Assembly: GCF_011761305.1 (NCBI RefSeq)
Contig: NZ_JAAOZC010000004.1
Span: 304,592 to 368,591, forward strand
DNA from: Sphingomonas vulcanisoli
Lineage (GTDB): Bacteria; Pseudomonadota; Alphaproteobacteria; Sphingomonadales; Sphingomonadaceae
Direction: 5' to 3'
DNA length: 64,000 nucleotides
Position numbers and translations under genes: made by a program. Position 1 is the first letter of the stretch. Every line of letters begins with the position of its first letter. The notes beneath the pieces are model-generated. The model worked only from the letters and a program-made list of their open reading frames with translations. It was not told the DNA's origin and did not search any database. Shown piece by piece: positions 42,840 through 50,911 of this stretch.

Positions 42840-44204
42840 TTGGCAGCAAGTTCCGTGATCGTTGAGCGGGGTGACGCGCACACGCTGAGCATGTTCACCA
42901 AATTGGGTTGGGGCGTCGGGTCGATCGGGATCGCGACCTCGGCGATCACCGTGAACATCATGCTGCTGACCTTCATGGTGACGATCCTGGGGGTCGAGCC
43001 ATCGGTCGCGGGCGCCATTGTCGCGGGTGTCCGGGTGCTGGACATATTCGTCGACATCATGGTCGGCACTTGGAGCGATCGCACCATATCGCGGTGGGGA
43101 CGGCGGCGGCCCTGGCTTCTCGCCGGTTCGGTGTGCAGCTTCCTCGCGCTGAATCTGCTGTTCTCCGCGCCCTCGTTTATCACGCCGCGGACCAGCCCGG
43201 TCTATATGAGCGCCGCGCTGATCTTCTTCTATGCGGCTTATTCCATCTTCACCGTACCCTATATGGCGATGCCCGTGGAAATGTCGGACAGCCGGCAGGA
43301 GCGCACATTGCTCATGTCGGTGCGGGCGGGCTTCCTTTCGGTCGGGGGGCTGATCGGCGTCGGCCTCGGCCCGGCGCTGATCGGCTGGTTCGGGCAGGGC
43401 GGCCCCGCGTATTCGAAGATGGCGCTCGGCATGTCCGCAGTCGTATTCGTGGCGATGGTGACGAGTTTCCTCACCACCCGCGGCGCGCGCACCCTGGCCC
43501 CGGCAGATGCGATGCGGCCGAAGATGTCGCTCGATTTGCTTCGCACGCGCAGCTTCGCCTGCCTGCTCGCCTCCAAGTTTTTGGCGCTGTTCGCGGTGAG
43601 CATCAACGCGACGATGATGCTGCTCTTCCACTCATTGATCACGCAGCGCGGTCCCGCCGGGGTCGCCTTGGTCGGACTGGTGTCCAGCATCGCCGCCTTA
43701 CTCTTCCTGCCTGTCTGGCTGCGTCTGGCGCGGCATGTGCCTAAACGATGGCTCTACATCGCCGCGATGGTGATCTTCAGCATCGCCATGGCGAGTTGGA
43801 GCTTGTCCGGCCCAAGGGAATCCAACGGGTGGTTCTACCTGCGCGCTATCGCCGCCGGCGTGGGCAGCGGCGCGATCACCTTTCTATCGGGGGCTTTGTT
43901 GCCCGAAGCCATCGAAGATGATCGGCGGCGGAGCGGCATTTTCCGCGAAGGTACGCTCGCCGGAATGTTCATCGCCACCGAAAAGACCGCCTTCGCCGCC
44001 GCCCCACTCGTCGCCGGCCTGATCCTGTCGATGACCGGATTTCGCGGCGGCCTTGGCGCGGCGGGTGGCGCGCAATCCACTGCGGCGACTCTCGGGGTAC
44101 TGCTCGCCGCCTCGATCGTCCCGGCCTGCGCGGCGCTGATCGGCATCCTGCCCGCTCTGGGCGCGCCGAGGGCCACGGGCAGCGACGATATCCGGCAGGC
44201 CTGA
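42840..44204 (+). CDS. MFS transporter (GPH-like)
   Basis: This is a 454-aa, 12-helix transporter. KLGWGVGSIGIATSAITVNIMLLTFMV and FVDIMVGTWSDRTISRWGRRRPWLL match the glycoside-pentoside-hexuronide:cation symporter superfamily (motif D-x-x-x-G-x-x-SDR). The start is a TTG 6 nt after AAAGGA; no ATG is near. It is divergent from the LLM operon and a probable importer of its substrate, although sphingomonad GPH-like transporters are often attached to non-sugar pathways. Confidence 0.87.
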   Translation: MAASSVIVERGDAHTLSMFTKLGWGVGSIGIATSAITVNIMLLTFMVTILGVEPSVAGAIVAGVRVLDIFVDIMVGTWSDRTISRWGRRRPWLLAGSVCSFLALNLLFSAPSFITPRTSPVYMSAALIFFYAAYSIFTVPYMAMPVEMSDSRQERTLLMSVRAGFLSVGGLIGVGLGPALIGWFGQGGPAYSKMALGMSAVVFVAMVTSFLTTRGARTLAPADAMRPKMSLDLLRTRSFACLLASKFLALFAVSINATMMLLFHSLITQRGPAGVALVGLVSSIAALLFLPVWLRLARHVPKRWLYIAAMVIFSIAMASWSLSGPRESNGWFYLRAIAAGVGSGAITFLSGALLPEAIEDDRRRSGIFREGTLAGMFIATEKTAFAAAPLVAGLILSMTGFRGGLGAAGGAQSTAATLGVLLAASIVPACAALIGILPALGAPRATGSDDIRQA

Positions 44205-44370
44205 GGTCGCTTACCGTCCGCTTTCCCAATTTCGCATCGGGATCCGCTAGCGACGGTTTTCAGGGCCGGAGCAAGACGGCTCTATCCACGTGATGGCCAT
44301 TACGTCGATGTGTCTAGCAAGGCGGAGCGATTTGGCCGGAAATTCGGTTTTGCTTAAGCAGGGGTTCCCG

Positions 44371-45366
44371 ATGACCGAAATGCGAATGACTCGCCGTGAA
44401 GGGTTCGGATTGGCGGCGGCTGCCGTCGGGGCGGCCGCTTTGCCGGCGGCGGCTGAGGCCACCGCGCCTCCCTTTGTAACCAAGGTGGATTTCAAGGATC
44501 CCAAGTGGAACCGCGATACATATGCGCGGATGGATGGCGACCTCGATCCCACGAAGGAGAAGCTCGGCTGGCTCAAGGGCACGGCCTATGGCGTCCGCGA
44601 CAACGAAAAGGTCCGCCCCCTGTTCGGGGTCGAGGGGTTCAGCTTCGTGCGCATCAAGCGCCTTCCAAATGGCGACTGGCGGCGGATGCTGCGCGAAATC
44701 GTCTTCTATCGTGACCTCGATAGCGGCAAAATCCTTGAAACTTGGCACAATCCTTACACAAACGAGGACGTGCGCGTGGTTCCTATAGCCAACGATCCAT
44801 TCAATTTCACGATCAGCGATTCGATTGAGCCGCCGCCTTCCTACGGCGGTCTGCAGACCGAGAAGCCCGCACCCAAACCGTTCCTCCTCGATTGGAGCGA
44901 CGGGCCCGACGGCACGCTGATCTGCCGCACCGGCATCGACATGATCTATCCCAGCGCGCTCCAGCCCAACAAATGGCCACGCGAATCCGCAGGGCCGATG
45001 AACCGCGTTTCCGAGCATTTCATTTATACGATCAAGCGCAAGGATGCCGAGAACCCGCGGCTGACCAACCTGCCGCTAGTCGGCGCCTGGTCGCGTATCA
45101 CGCCTTGGCTGCCGTGGATGCTGATGGGGCAAGCGCCCGGCAACATCAGCTATTTCACCAATTTCGCCACCTTGAAATCGATCGCCGATCTGCCGGCCGA
45201 TCTCGTGGCGGCGGCGCGCGCGGTTAGTCCCAAATATCTGTCGGCACCCACCGAGGATTACGGACCATCGCTCTCGAGCCTCGAAAATTATGCAAAAACC
45301 CAAAAACCTGCGCCAGTGCCGGCGGGCTGGACGCCGCCGCAGCCTCCCGCGCTGAAAATGCACTGA
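44371..45366 (+). CDS. DUF1838 family protein with Tat-like signal
   Basis: The 331-aa protein starts TRREGFGLAAAAVGAAALPAAAEA, a Tat-type signal. The mature protein has KVDFKDPKWNRDTYARMDGDLDP, YRDLDSGKILETWHNPYTNEDV and EHFIYTIKRKDAENPRLTNLPLVGAWSRITPWLPWMLMGQ, which match the DUF1838 family (no known reaction). AGGGG precedes ATG 44371. It overlaps the next transporter gene by one base (TGATG). The location in a catabolic cluster suggests a periplasmic enzyme or binding protein for the same compound. Confidence 0.83.
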   Translation: MTEMRMTRREGFGLAAAAVGAAALPAAAEATAPPFVTKVDFKDPKWNRDTYARMDGDLDPTKEKLGWLKGTAYGVRDNEKVRPLFGVEGFSFVRIKRLPNGDWRRMLREIVFYRDLDSGKILETWHNPYTNEDVRVVPIANDPFNFTISDSIEPPPSYGGLQTEKPAPKPFLLDWSDGPDGTLICRTGIDMIYPSALQPNKWPRESAGPMNRVSEHFIYTIKRKDAENPRLTNLPLVGAWSRITPWLPWMLMGQAPGNISYFTNFATLKSIADLPADLVAAARAVSPKYLSAPTEDYGPSLSSLENYAKTQKPAPVPAGWTPPQPPALKMH

Positions 45367-46697
45367 TGGCGACCCGCGCCGAGCCTGCGCCCGCCGCACC
45401 CGGCCTCGGGCTGGGGGGTCAGGTCGGCTATGGCGCCGGCCAGGTCGCGGGACAGGTGTTCCGCGATGTGCCGTCGCTGCTGCTGCTGTTCTTCATGACC
45501 ACGGTGCTGGGGATCGCCCCCGCCATCGCCGGTGCGGCGATCTTCGTGCCGAAGCTGGTCTGGGGGGTGGGCTGCGACCTGACCGTCGGGGTGTTATCCG
45601 ATCGCTGGCAACGCAAAGTTGCGCGGCGCTGGTGGCTGCTGGGGGGTGCGATCGGCGCGCCGCTGGCGATGATCGCGCTGTTTCATGTGCCGCAGGCGTC
45701 GACCGGGGTGCGCGTTGCCTATGTCGCCGGCGTGTTCAGCCTCTACATGGCAGTGTTCGCCAGTTTCTCCGTCCCTTATCTCGCGATCGCCGGCGAGCTG
45801 ACCGCGAATCCCGGCCAGCGCAACGTGCTGATGGCGTGGCGGCTGGTGTTCACGTCGGTCGGTGTGCTGACCGCAGGCGCGCTGGCGCCGGGGATCATCC
45901 AGGCCAGCGGCGGCGGCCAGAATGGGTATGAGACGATGGCGCTGGTGCTGGCGGTCATCTGCCCGGTCGCGTTGCTGATCGCCTTCCTATCGATCGGCAA
46001 GGGACTCCCACCCGCCCCGCAGGCGCCGCGAGTCCGCCTGAGCTTTGGCGAGGCGGCGGCGGTGCTTGCGCGGCCCCGCTTCGCGGTGCTGCTCGGCGCC
46101 AACCTGCTCCAGCTCGCCGGATCGGGGATGGGCTATGCCGCGATGCTGTATTTCCTCAGCTACAATATGGGCCGCGCCGATGCGTTTCAGTTGATCGGTG
46201 CCCTGGTCGTCATGGTCTGCGTCGGCATCGTCGTCGCGCAGCCTTTGTGGGTGTGGGCGGCGGCGCGGATCGGGAAAAAGCGCAGCTACCTGATCGGCAC
46301 CGCAATCTATGCCGTGACCTACGCGATCTGGGCGTTCGCCGCGCATTGGGGGACCGCAGCCGCCTATGCGCTGGCGTTCATCGCGGCGGTCGGTAATTCG
46401 GGCTGGGCGATGCTCGGCTTCTCGATGGTGTCCGACATCGCCAGTGAGGACGAACGCCACGCCGGCCTTTATTCAGCGGCGTGGATCGCCACGGATAAGA
46501 TCGCCTTCGCGCTCGGCGGCACGCTGCTGACCGGGCTGCTGCTGTCGGGGTTCGGCTTCGATTCCGCCCGCGCCGTGGCCGGGTTGCCGCAAACACCGCT
46601 GGCGCTGGTCGGGGTCGCGGCGGCGTTCGGTCTGGCGCCGGCGCTCTTCAACCTCGCCGGCGGGCTGATCTTCTGGCGTTGGGGACGCGAAGGCTGA
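45366..46697 (+). CDS. MFS transporter (GPH-like), second copy
   Basis: This is a 443-aa, 12-helix transporter. GLGGQVGYGAGQVAGQVFRDVPSLLLLFFMTTVLG opens it, and LTVGVLSDRWQRKVARRWWLLGG is the loop 2-3 motif. It belongs to the same broad group as the transporter at 42840, but the sequences are distinct rather than a recent duplicate. Its start overlaps the DUF1838 stop, so the two are co-translated. Export of a product or uptake of a second substrate form is possible. Confidence 0.87.
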   Translation: MATRAEPAPAAPGLGLGGQVGYGAGQVAGQVFRDVPSLLLLFFMTTVLGIAPAIAGAAIFVPKLVWGVGCDLTVGVLSDRWQRKVARRWWLLGGAIGAPLAMIALFHVPQASTGVRVAYVAGVFSLYMAVFASFSVPYLAIAGELTANPGQRNVLMAWRLVFTSVGVLTAGALAPGIIQASGGGQNGYETMALVLAVICPVALLIAFLSIGKGLPPAPQAPRVRLSFGEAAAVLARPRFAVLLGANLLQLAGSGMGYAAMLYFLSYNMGRADAFQLIGALVVMVCVGIVVAQPLWVWAAARIGKKRSYLIGTAIYAVTYAIWAFAAHWGTAAAYALAFIAAVGNSGWAMLGFSMVSDIASEDERHAGLYSAAWIATDKIAFALGGTLLTGLLLSGFGFDSARAVAGLPQTPLALVGVAAAFGLAPALFNLAGGLIFWRWGREG

Positions 46698-46762
46698 TCA
46701 TAGCGTGATCACATCCTTGCCGAGGTGAGCGGCCGACTTGAGATAGGCATGCCGGCCAACGC

Positions 46763-47164
46763 TTAGTTCCGCCCCTTGAGCGTTGCGAGATAGGCGATGA
46801 TATCGCCGCGCGCTTTCGCATCGGCGATGCCGCCAAAGGTCATTTTGGTCCCCGGCACTGCCTGGCTCGGGCGCTTGATAAAGGCGTCGAGGCTCGTCGC
46901 GTTCCAATTCAGCCCCGATGCGCTCAGCGCGGGCGAGTAAGCGTAGCCGGGCCGCGACGCCGCTTTTGCGCCCACCACGCCCGACAGATTTGGCCCCACG
47001 GCATTGGGAGCGCCCGGCGCGATGGTATGGCAGGCCTGGCATTGCAGGAACAACTGCTTGCCGCGCACGGGGTTCGGCGCGCTGGGAACGGTCTGTGCTT
47101 CCAAGGCGAACGGTACAGCCAGGGCGCTCATCGCCAGGACGATCGCGGGTTTGATAAACGGCAT
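46763..47164 (-). CDS. Periplasmic class I cytochrome c
   Basis: The 133-aa protein has signal peptide PFIKPAIVLAMSALAVPFALEA, the heme-binding motif CQACH (residues 42-46) and a C-terminal methionine ligand in GTKMTFGGIAD; NAVGPNLSGVVGAKAA is typical of the c2/c550 type. ATG 47164 lies 8 nt after AAGGA. It is divergent from a Tat-signal flavin amine oxidase gene, so it is a good candidate for the electron acceptor of that flavoprotein, as the cytochrome CycN is for NicA2 of Pseudomonas putida. Confidence 0.9.
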   Translation of the reverse strand: MPFIKPAIVLAMSALAVPFALEAQTVPSAPNPVRGKQLFLQCQACHTIAPGAPNAVGPNLSGVVGAKAASRPGYAYSPALSASGLNWNATSLDAFIKRPSQAVPGTKMTFGGIADAKARGDIIAYLATLKGRN

Positions 47165-47312
47165 GGTCTCCATCCTTTCGGCCGTCATAGCGCTGCGGCC
47201 CACCTCCATTATTGAGATGACCGATATATCCATCCTATGAACAGGCTCCGCTCGCCGGTCGAACGGCCGGGCAGGATCGTGTCGAACGGCAAGGCATCCG
47301 AGGAGTGACGCC

Positions 47313-48746
47313 ATGATCCTGACCCGCCGTTCGTTCACGCTCGGGGCAGCCGCGCTGGGGGCGGCGACCGCCGCCGGCGGGGTCCGCGCCGCGCCGGCCG
47401 GCGGGATGCTCGATACGATCATATTGGGCGCCGGGATGGCGGGGCTCAACACCGCCTGGCTGCTCGAACAGCAGGGGCAAAAGGTGATGGTGCTGGAGGC
47501 GCGGCAGCGCGTCGGCGGCCGTGTCTTCACATTGCTCGATCAGCCCGGAACGCCCGAAATGGGGTTCAACGCGATGGCGGCAGGCTATGGCCGCGGCATC
47601 GATGCCGCCAAGCGCGCCGGCGTCGAGCTATACGACGTCGCGCCCCGCTATCGCGCGGCCGGCGGCATGGCGCTGGTCCTCGACGGCAAGCCGCTCACCC
47701 GCGAGCAATGGGCCGCTTCGCCGCTCAATCCCTTTCCGGCTCCGTTCAAGACGGCGATGCCATGGGAGATCGTCAACAAGATCGTGGCGGCCAAGACCCC
47801 GCTTGCCGATTGGACCGAGTGGACCGATCCCAAGAATGCCGCGCTCGACGTGTCGTTGCGGGATTTCCTCAAGAGCCAGGGCTTGTCCGATCCCGCGATC
47901 ACGCTCGCCTACGATACCGCGCCTTATTACGGCACATCGGCGTTCGATGTCTCGGCACTGATGCTCGAATTCAATGACGGCTTCATCAAGACGCAGGCCC
48001 TCGCGGGCCCGCAATCGCTGGCGGTGAAGGGCGGCAACAGCCGCCTGCCGATGGCGATGGCCAAGCTGCTGAAAGGCGATCTGCTGCTCGGCAAGGAAGC
48101 CGTCGGCATCGTCAGTGAGGCCGACGCTGCAAGCGTCCGTTGCGCCGACGGCAGCACCTATCGCGCCAAGCGCATCGTCTGCGCACTGCCGTTCGCCGTG
48201 ATGCGGAGGATCAAATTTGCGCCGGGCTTGTCAGGTGTGCAGGCGCAGGCCGTGGCGACCCTCGGCACACAACCGCTGTCGGCCGCGTTCTTCACCATCA
48301 AATCGCGCTATTGGGACGTCGACACGCTCAACCCATCGATGTGGACCGACGGTTTTGCCGGCACGGTGCAGGCGCAGCTCTTCGGCACGACCGATTCCGA
48401 AGTGACCGGCCTGATGGTCCAGGGGCGTGGCACCCTGGCGCGCTACTGGGATCGCCTCGGCAAGCCGGCCGCGCTCGAGCTGATCACGCATTCGATCGAA
48501 GCCGCCCGGCCGGCCGCCAAGGGCCAGATCTCGCCCGTGACGCTGCATTCCTGGGAAAGCGAACAATTCAGCGCCGGCGCCTGGGCCGTGTTTGGCCCAG
48601 GGCAGGTCCACACGTTGGCGCCCACCATGGCAGCGCCGGCGGGCCGCATCCATTTCTGCGGAGAGCATACGGCAACCGGCGCGCGCGGCCTCGAAGGCGC
48701 ACTCGAGTCATCGGAGCGCGTGGCGATCGAGGTTTTGTCCGCCTAA
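47313..48746 (+). CDS. Flavin-dependent amine oxidase/dehydrogenase with Tat signal
   Basis: This 477-aa FAD enzyme is in the monoamine oxidase family. The signal ILTRRSFTLGAAALGAATAAGG is a clear Tat motif. The FAD-binding motif is TIILGAGMAGLNTAWLLEQQGQKVMVLEARQRVGGRVF, and the C-terminal FAD contact is IHFCGEHTATGARGLEGALESSERVA. GAGGAG precedes the ATG. Family members oxidise C-N bonds to imines. The exported form next to a cytochrome c, with an exported RidA in the same region, suggests a periplasmic amine dehydrogenase donating electrons to the respiratory chain. The substrate is not evident. Confidence 0.9.
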   Translation: MILTRRSFTLGAAALGAATAAGGVRAAPAGGMLDTIILGAGMAGLNTAWLLEQQGQKVMVLEARQRVGGRVFTLLDQPGTPEMGFNAMAAGYGRGIDAAKRAGVELYDVAPRYRAAGGMALVLDGKPLTREQWAASPLNPFPAPFKTAMPWEIVNKIVAAKTPLADWTEWTDPKNAALDVSLRDFLKSQGLSDPAITLAYDTAPYYGTSAFDVSALMLEFNDGFIKTQALAGPQSLAVKGGNSRLPMAMAKLLKGDLLLGKEAVGIVSEADAASVRCADGSTYRAKRIVCALPFAVMRRIKFAPGLSGVQAQAVATLGTQPLSAAFFTIKSRYWDVDTLNPSMWTDGFAGTVQAQLFGTTDSEVTGLMVQGRGTLARYWDRLGKPAALELITHSIEAARPAAKGQISPVTLHSWESEQFSAGAWAVFGPGQVHTLAPTMAAPAGRIHFCGEHTATGARGLEGALESSERVAIEVLSA

Positions 48747-48836
48747 GGCGATCGTACCTGGTCTCCCTAGCTATGATCTTGAAGCTGGTCTCCCTGCAAG
48801 ATTGGACATTGCGATTTCAACCGACCCTTGTCCTAA

Positions 48837-49187
48837 TTGCTAGCCTTGGAATTTTGCACTCGACGAGACCTGAAGGAGGCATGTGGCTCTCGCGCAAACA
48901 TCGGATGTTGTGGGGTCAGCATAACCCGCCTGTGCCTCGCGCTCGACGTCTCCCGGCGAACGCTGGAGACGGTGTTCCAGCGTCAACTCGGCGTGGGCCC
49001 TGCGCGTTTCATCAAGGCGTTACGCCTCAACTAGATTCGGCACGAAATTCTTTCGTGGTCAGGCGCCGGCCGGCCGGTCGCTGGTATCGCCGCCGATTGG
49101 GGCATCTGGCATCCCAGTCATTTCACCGTGGATTATGGGACGATGTTCGGCAATCCTCCTTCGCATTCGTGGCAACGCAGCGGCTAA
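48837..49187 (+). pseudogene. AraC-family regulator remnant (C-terminal DNA-binding domain)
   Basis: The frame reads SITRLCLALDVSRRTLETVFQRQLGVGPARFIKALRLN, then TAG at 49032, then IRHEILSWSGAGRPVAGIAADWGIWHPSHFTVDYGTMFGNPPS to a stop at 49185. These are the two helix-turn-helix halves of an AraC domain in one frame, split by a nonsense codon where Gln is common. The N-terminal ligand-binding domain is missing or scrambled. It was probably the regulator of the adjacent amine-oxidase region and is now inactive. Confidence 0.75.
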
Positions 49188-49372
49188 CGCACCGCATTGA
49201 CGCTTCCTGCCGACGCATGGCTCAGCTCCGGAACTTTCGTTCCCACGGTTCGCAGCAGGCGTGGATATAAAGGCACTTTTGGGAGGCATTATCGCTCGAG
49301 ATACGATTGCTCGCGATGTGCCGCACGGTAGCCTATGATCTCGGCGCCGTGCTGCCGCGGATCTGCGTGCAG

Positions 49373-50122
49373 CTAGTTGTGAAATTCAAGCGCCAGGTAA
49401 AAAGCATATTTGCCGGCGGCGCTTCTATGCTGGATCATTGGCCCGCCGGAACCAATGATCGCCCACTTGGGAGCGACCTGCAAGCTCATGCCCACGTCCA
49501 ATCCCGTGCTTGTCGCCGTGTCGATAGCGTCGGCGGTCTGGTGATAGACCTCGCCGCCAAGGGAAAGGCGCTTAGTTATCTGTCGCGTGAGAGCGGCGCC
49601 TTCGAAACTATAGCTGCGATTGCCGGCGCCTGGATTGTAGGTCCATCCGCCCCCACCGAATACTGACCAGGGGCCGAAGTCCTTTTGCGCCCATAAAGGG
49701 ATGGAAAAGCCAACGCGGCCAGATCCAAATCGCTTGCCGCCCGTCGGTAGATCGATTTTTGGGAAGAGGCCGACGTCAGGCAGATCACTGCCCGCGGCTT
49801 GATGGAGAAACCGATATTTGGCGCCAAGCTCGGTGTCTGCGATGCCGATGCGCGCGCCCGCACCGCTTTGATGATCATAAGCAAGGGACACGACCGCGCT
49901 CAACTGCAGATCCCGGGCGCCACCATAGTTGATATCAAACCCACCGTTGCCGGCTGTCGCCCGGCGCAGGACCGTCCCCGACGCAAAACCATATGTTTCC
50001 CACTTGCCAGGGTCGGTTGGTTGCGGATCGTCCGTGACATAAGGCGGCCCGGCTTGAGCACTCGGCCCAAAGGCAAGCATCACCACAGCGACGGTGGATC
50101 CGAGAATAAGCCCCTTGCTCAC
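49373..50122 (-). CDS. MetA-pathway-like outer-membrane transporter (PF13557 type)
   Basis: This is a beta-barrel protein of about 249 aa. The signal peptide SKGLILGSTVAVVMLAFGPSAQA is followed by GPPYVTDDPQPTDPGKWETYGFASG, an opening typical of the phenol-degradation-type outer-membrane family. Repeated amphipathic strands end AAGKYAFYLALEFHN. GTG 50122 gives the signal peptide; the frame is open further upstream through the neighbouring gene. It lies 5 nt after the COG4705 gene and is probably cotranscribed. Its ligand is unknown. Confidence 0.75.
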   Translation of the reverse strand: MSKGLILGSTVAVVMLAFGPSAQAGPPYVTDDPQPTDPGKWETYGFASGTVLRRATAGNGGFDINYGGARDLQLSAVVSLAYDHQSGAGARIGIADTELGAKYRFLHQAAGSDLPDVGLFPKIDLPTGGKRFGSGRVGFSIPLWAQKDFGPWSVFGGGGWTYNPGAGNRSYSFEGAALTRQITKRLSLGGEVYHQTADAIDTATSTGLDVGMSLQVAPKWAIIGSGGPMIQHRSAAGKYAFYLALEFHN

Positions 50123-50127
50123 GATGC

Positions 50128-50898
50128 TTAGTTCGTTGAGCGCGAATGTCGCCCAGCGCGCTGCGGGAGGAGGACGATACAGAGCAGGATAAAGGCAGCC
50201 AAGACCGCAGACGCCAATGGCCGGCTGAAAGCCAGCCCTCCTTCCGCCACGGGTTTGTCGAAGAAATCCCCCAAGGTTGCACCGAGAGGGCGCGTGAGAA
50301 TGAATGCCAGCCAGAACAGGACAACGCGCGAGATATTCGTCCAGAAATACAGGAACACCAGCACCGCCAATGCGGCCGCGAAGACAATCGCCCCGCCGCC
50401 GAAGCCTAGCCCGCCATCCGCCGCCCAATCCCCAAGGGCCGTGCCGAGCGTTTGAGAGAAAGTGATCGTCACCCAGTAAAAGATCTCGGCCACGGGATTG
50501 GCAACCGTCTCAACCGAGACGCTCCCAGTGGTCGCATACCAGGCCGCGAGCGACGCAAGCACGCAGGACAGCAACAGAAGCGAACCGCCAGCATAGCCGA
50601 TACCAAGAGAACGATCGGCGAAATCGGCCATCGTCGTGCCCGCTGTGGTCGATGCGATGATCGTGAGCCAGTAAAGCGCGGGGTGAAATCTCTTCGCGAC
50701 GACTTGGCCCGCCACAAGCGCCACCAGCAGCGTCGCAAAAATTGCCGTTCCGATGAGATATCCAAGGTGCATCGTCATGGTGACGGTGTCGCCAGCGGTC
50801 TCGCCGAGGGTGGTCGCTGCGATCTTGATGATCCAAAAGGTGAGCGTCACTTCGGGGACTTTGCTCGGAAGTCCCGTATCGCCGACGATTTTTTTCAT
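50128..50898 (-). CDS. COG4705 (DUF347) repeat membrane protein
   Basis: This is a 256-aa inner-membrane protein with about eight helices built from four repeats. The repeat signature appears as TLGETAGDT, TTAGTTMADF, TLGTALGDW and PLGATLGDFF. Such COG4705/DUF347 proteins have no established function; a metal or ion transport role has been suggested from the intramembrane acidic residues. ATG 50898 begins MKKIVGDTGLPSKVPEVTLTF. It lies 13 nt downstream of the YncE-like gene and 5 nt upstream of the barrel protein gene, so the three form one unit. Confidence 0.83.
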   Translation of the reverse strand: MKKIVGDTGLPSKVPEVTLTFWIIKIAATTLGETAGDTVTMTMHLGYLIGTAIFATLLVALVAGQVVAKRFHPALYWLTIIASTTAGTTMADFADRSLGIGYAGGSLLLLSCVLASLAAWYATTGSVSVETVANPVAEIFYWVTITFSQTLGTALGDWAADGGLGFGGGAIVFAAALAVLVFLYFWTNISRVVLFWLAFILTRPLGATLGDFFDKPVAEGGLAFSRPLASAVLAAFILLCIVLLPQRAGRHSRSTN

Positions 50899-50911
50899 GG
50901 GATCCTCCGGA

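Noticed and set aside
37841..48796. The 13-mer ACCTGGTCTCCCT at 37841-37853 and 48756-48768 (with an 11-12-mer copy at 48785), near both edges of the catabolic cluster
   Set aside because: It looked like direct repeats bordering a mobile segment, but exact 13-mers recur by chance in 64 kb and there is no integrase, transposase or longer repeat. Kept only as a weak hint.
49307..49666. A 119-codon plus-strand frame over the end of the outer-membrane transporter gene
   Set aside because: It overlaps the barrel-coding minus strand and shows no domain or ribosome-binding site.
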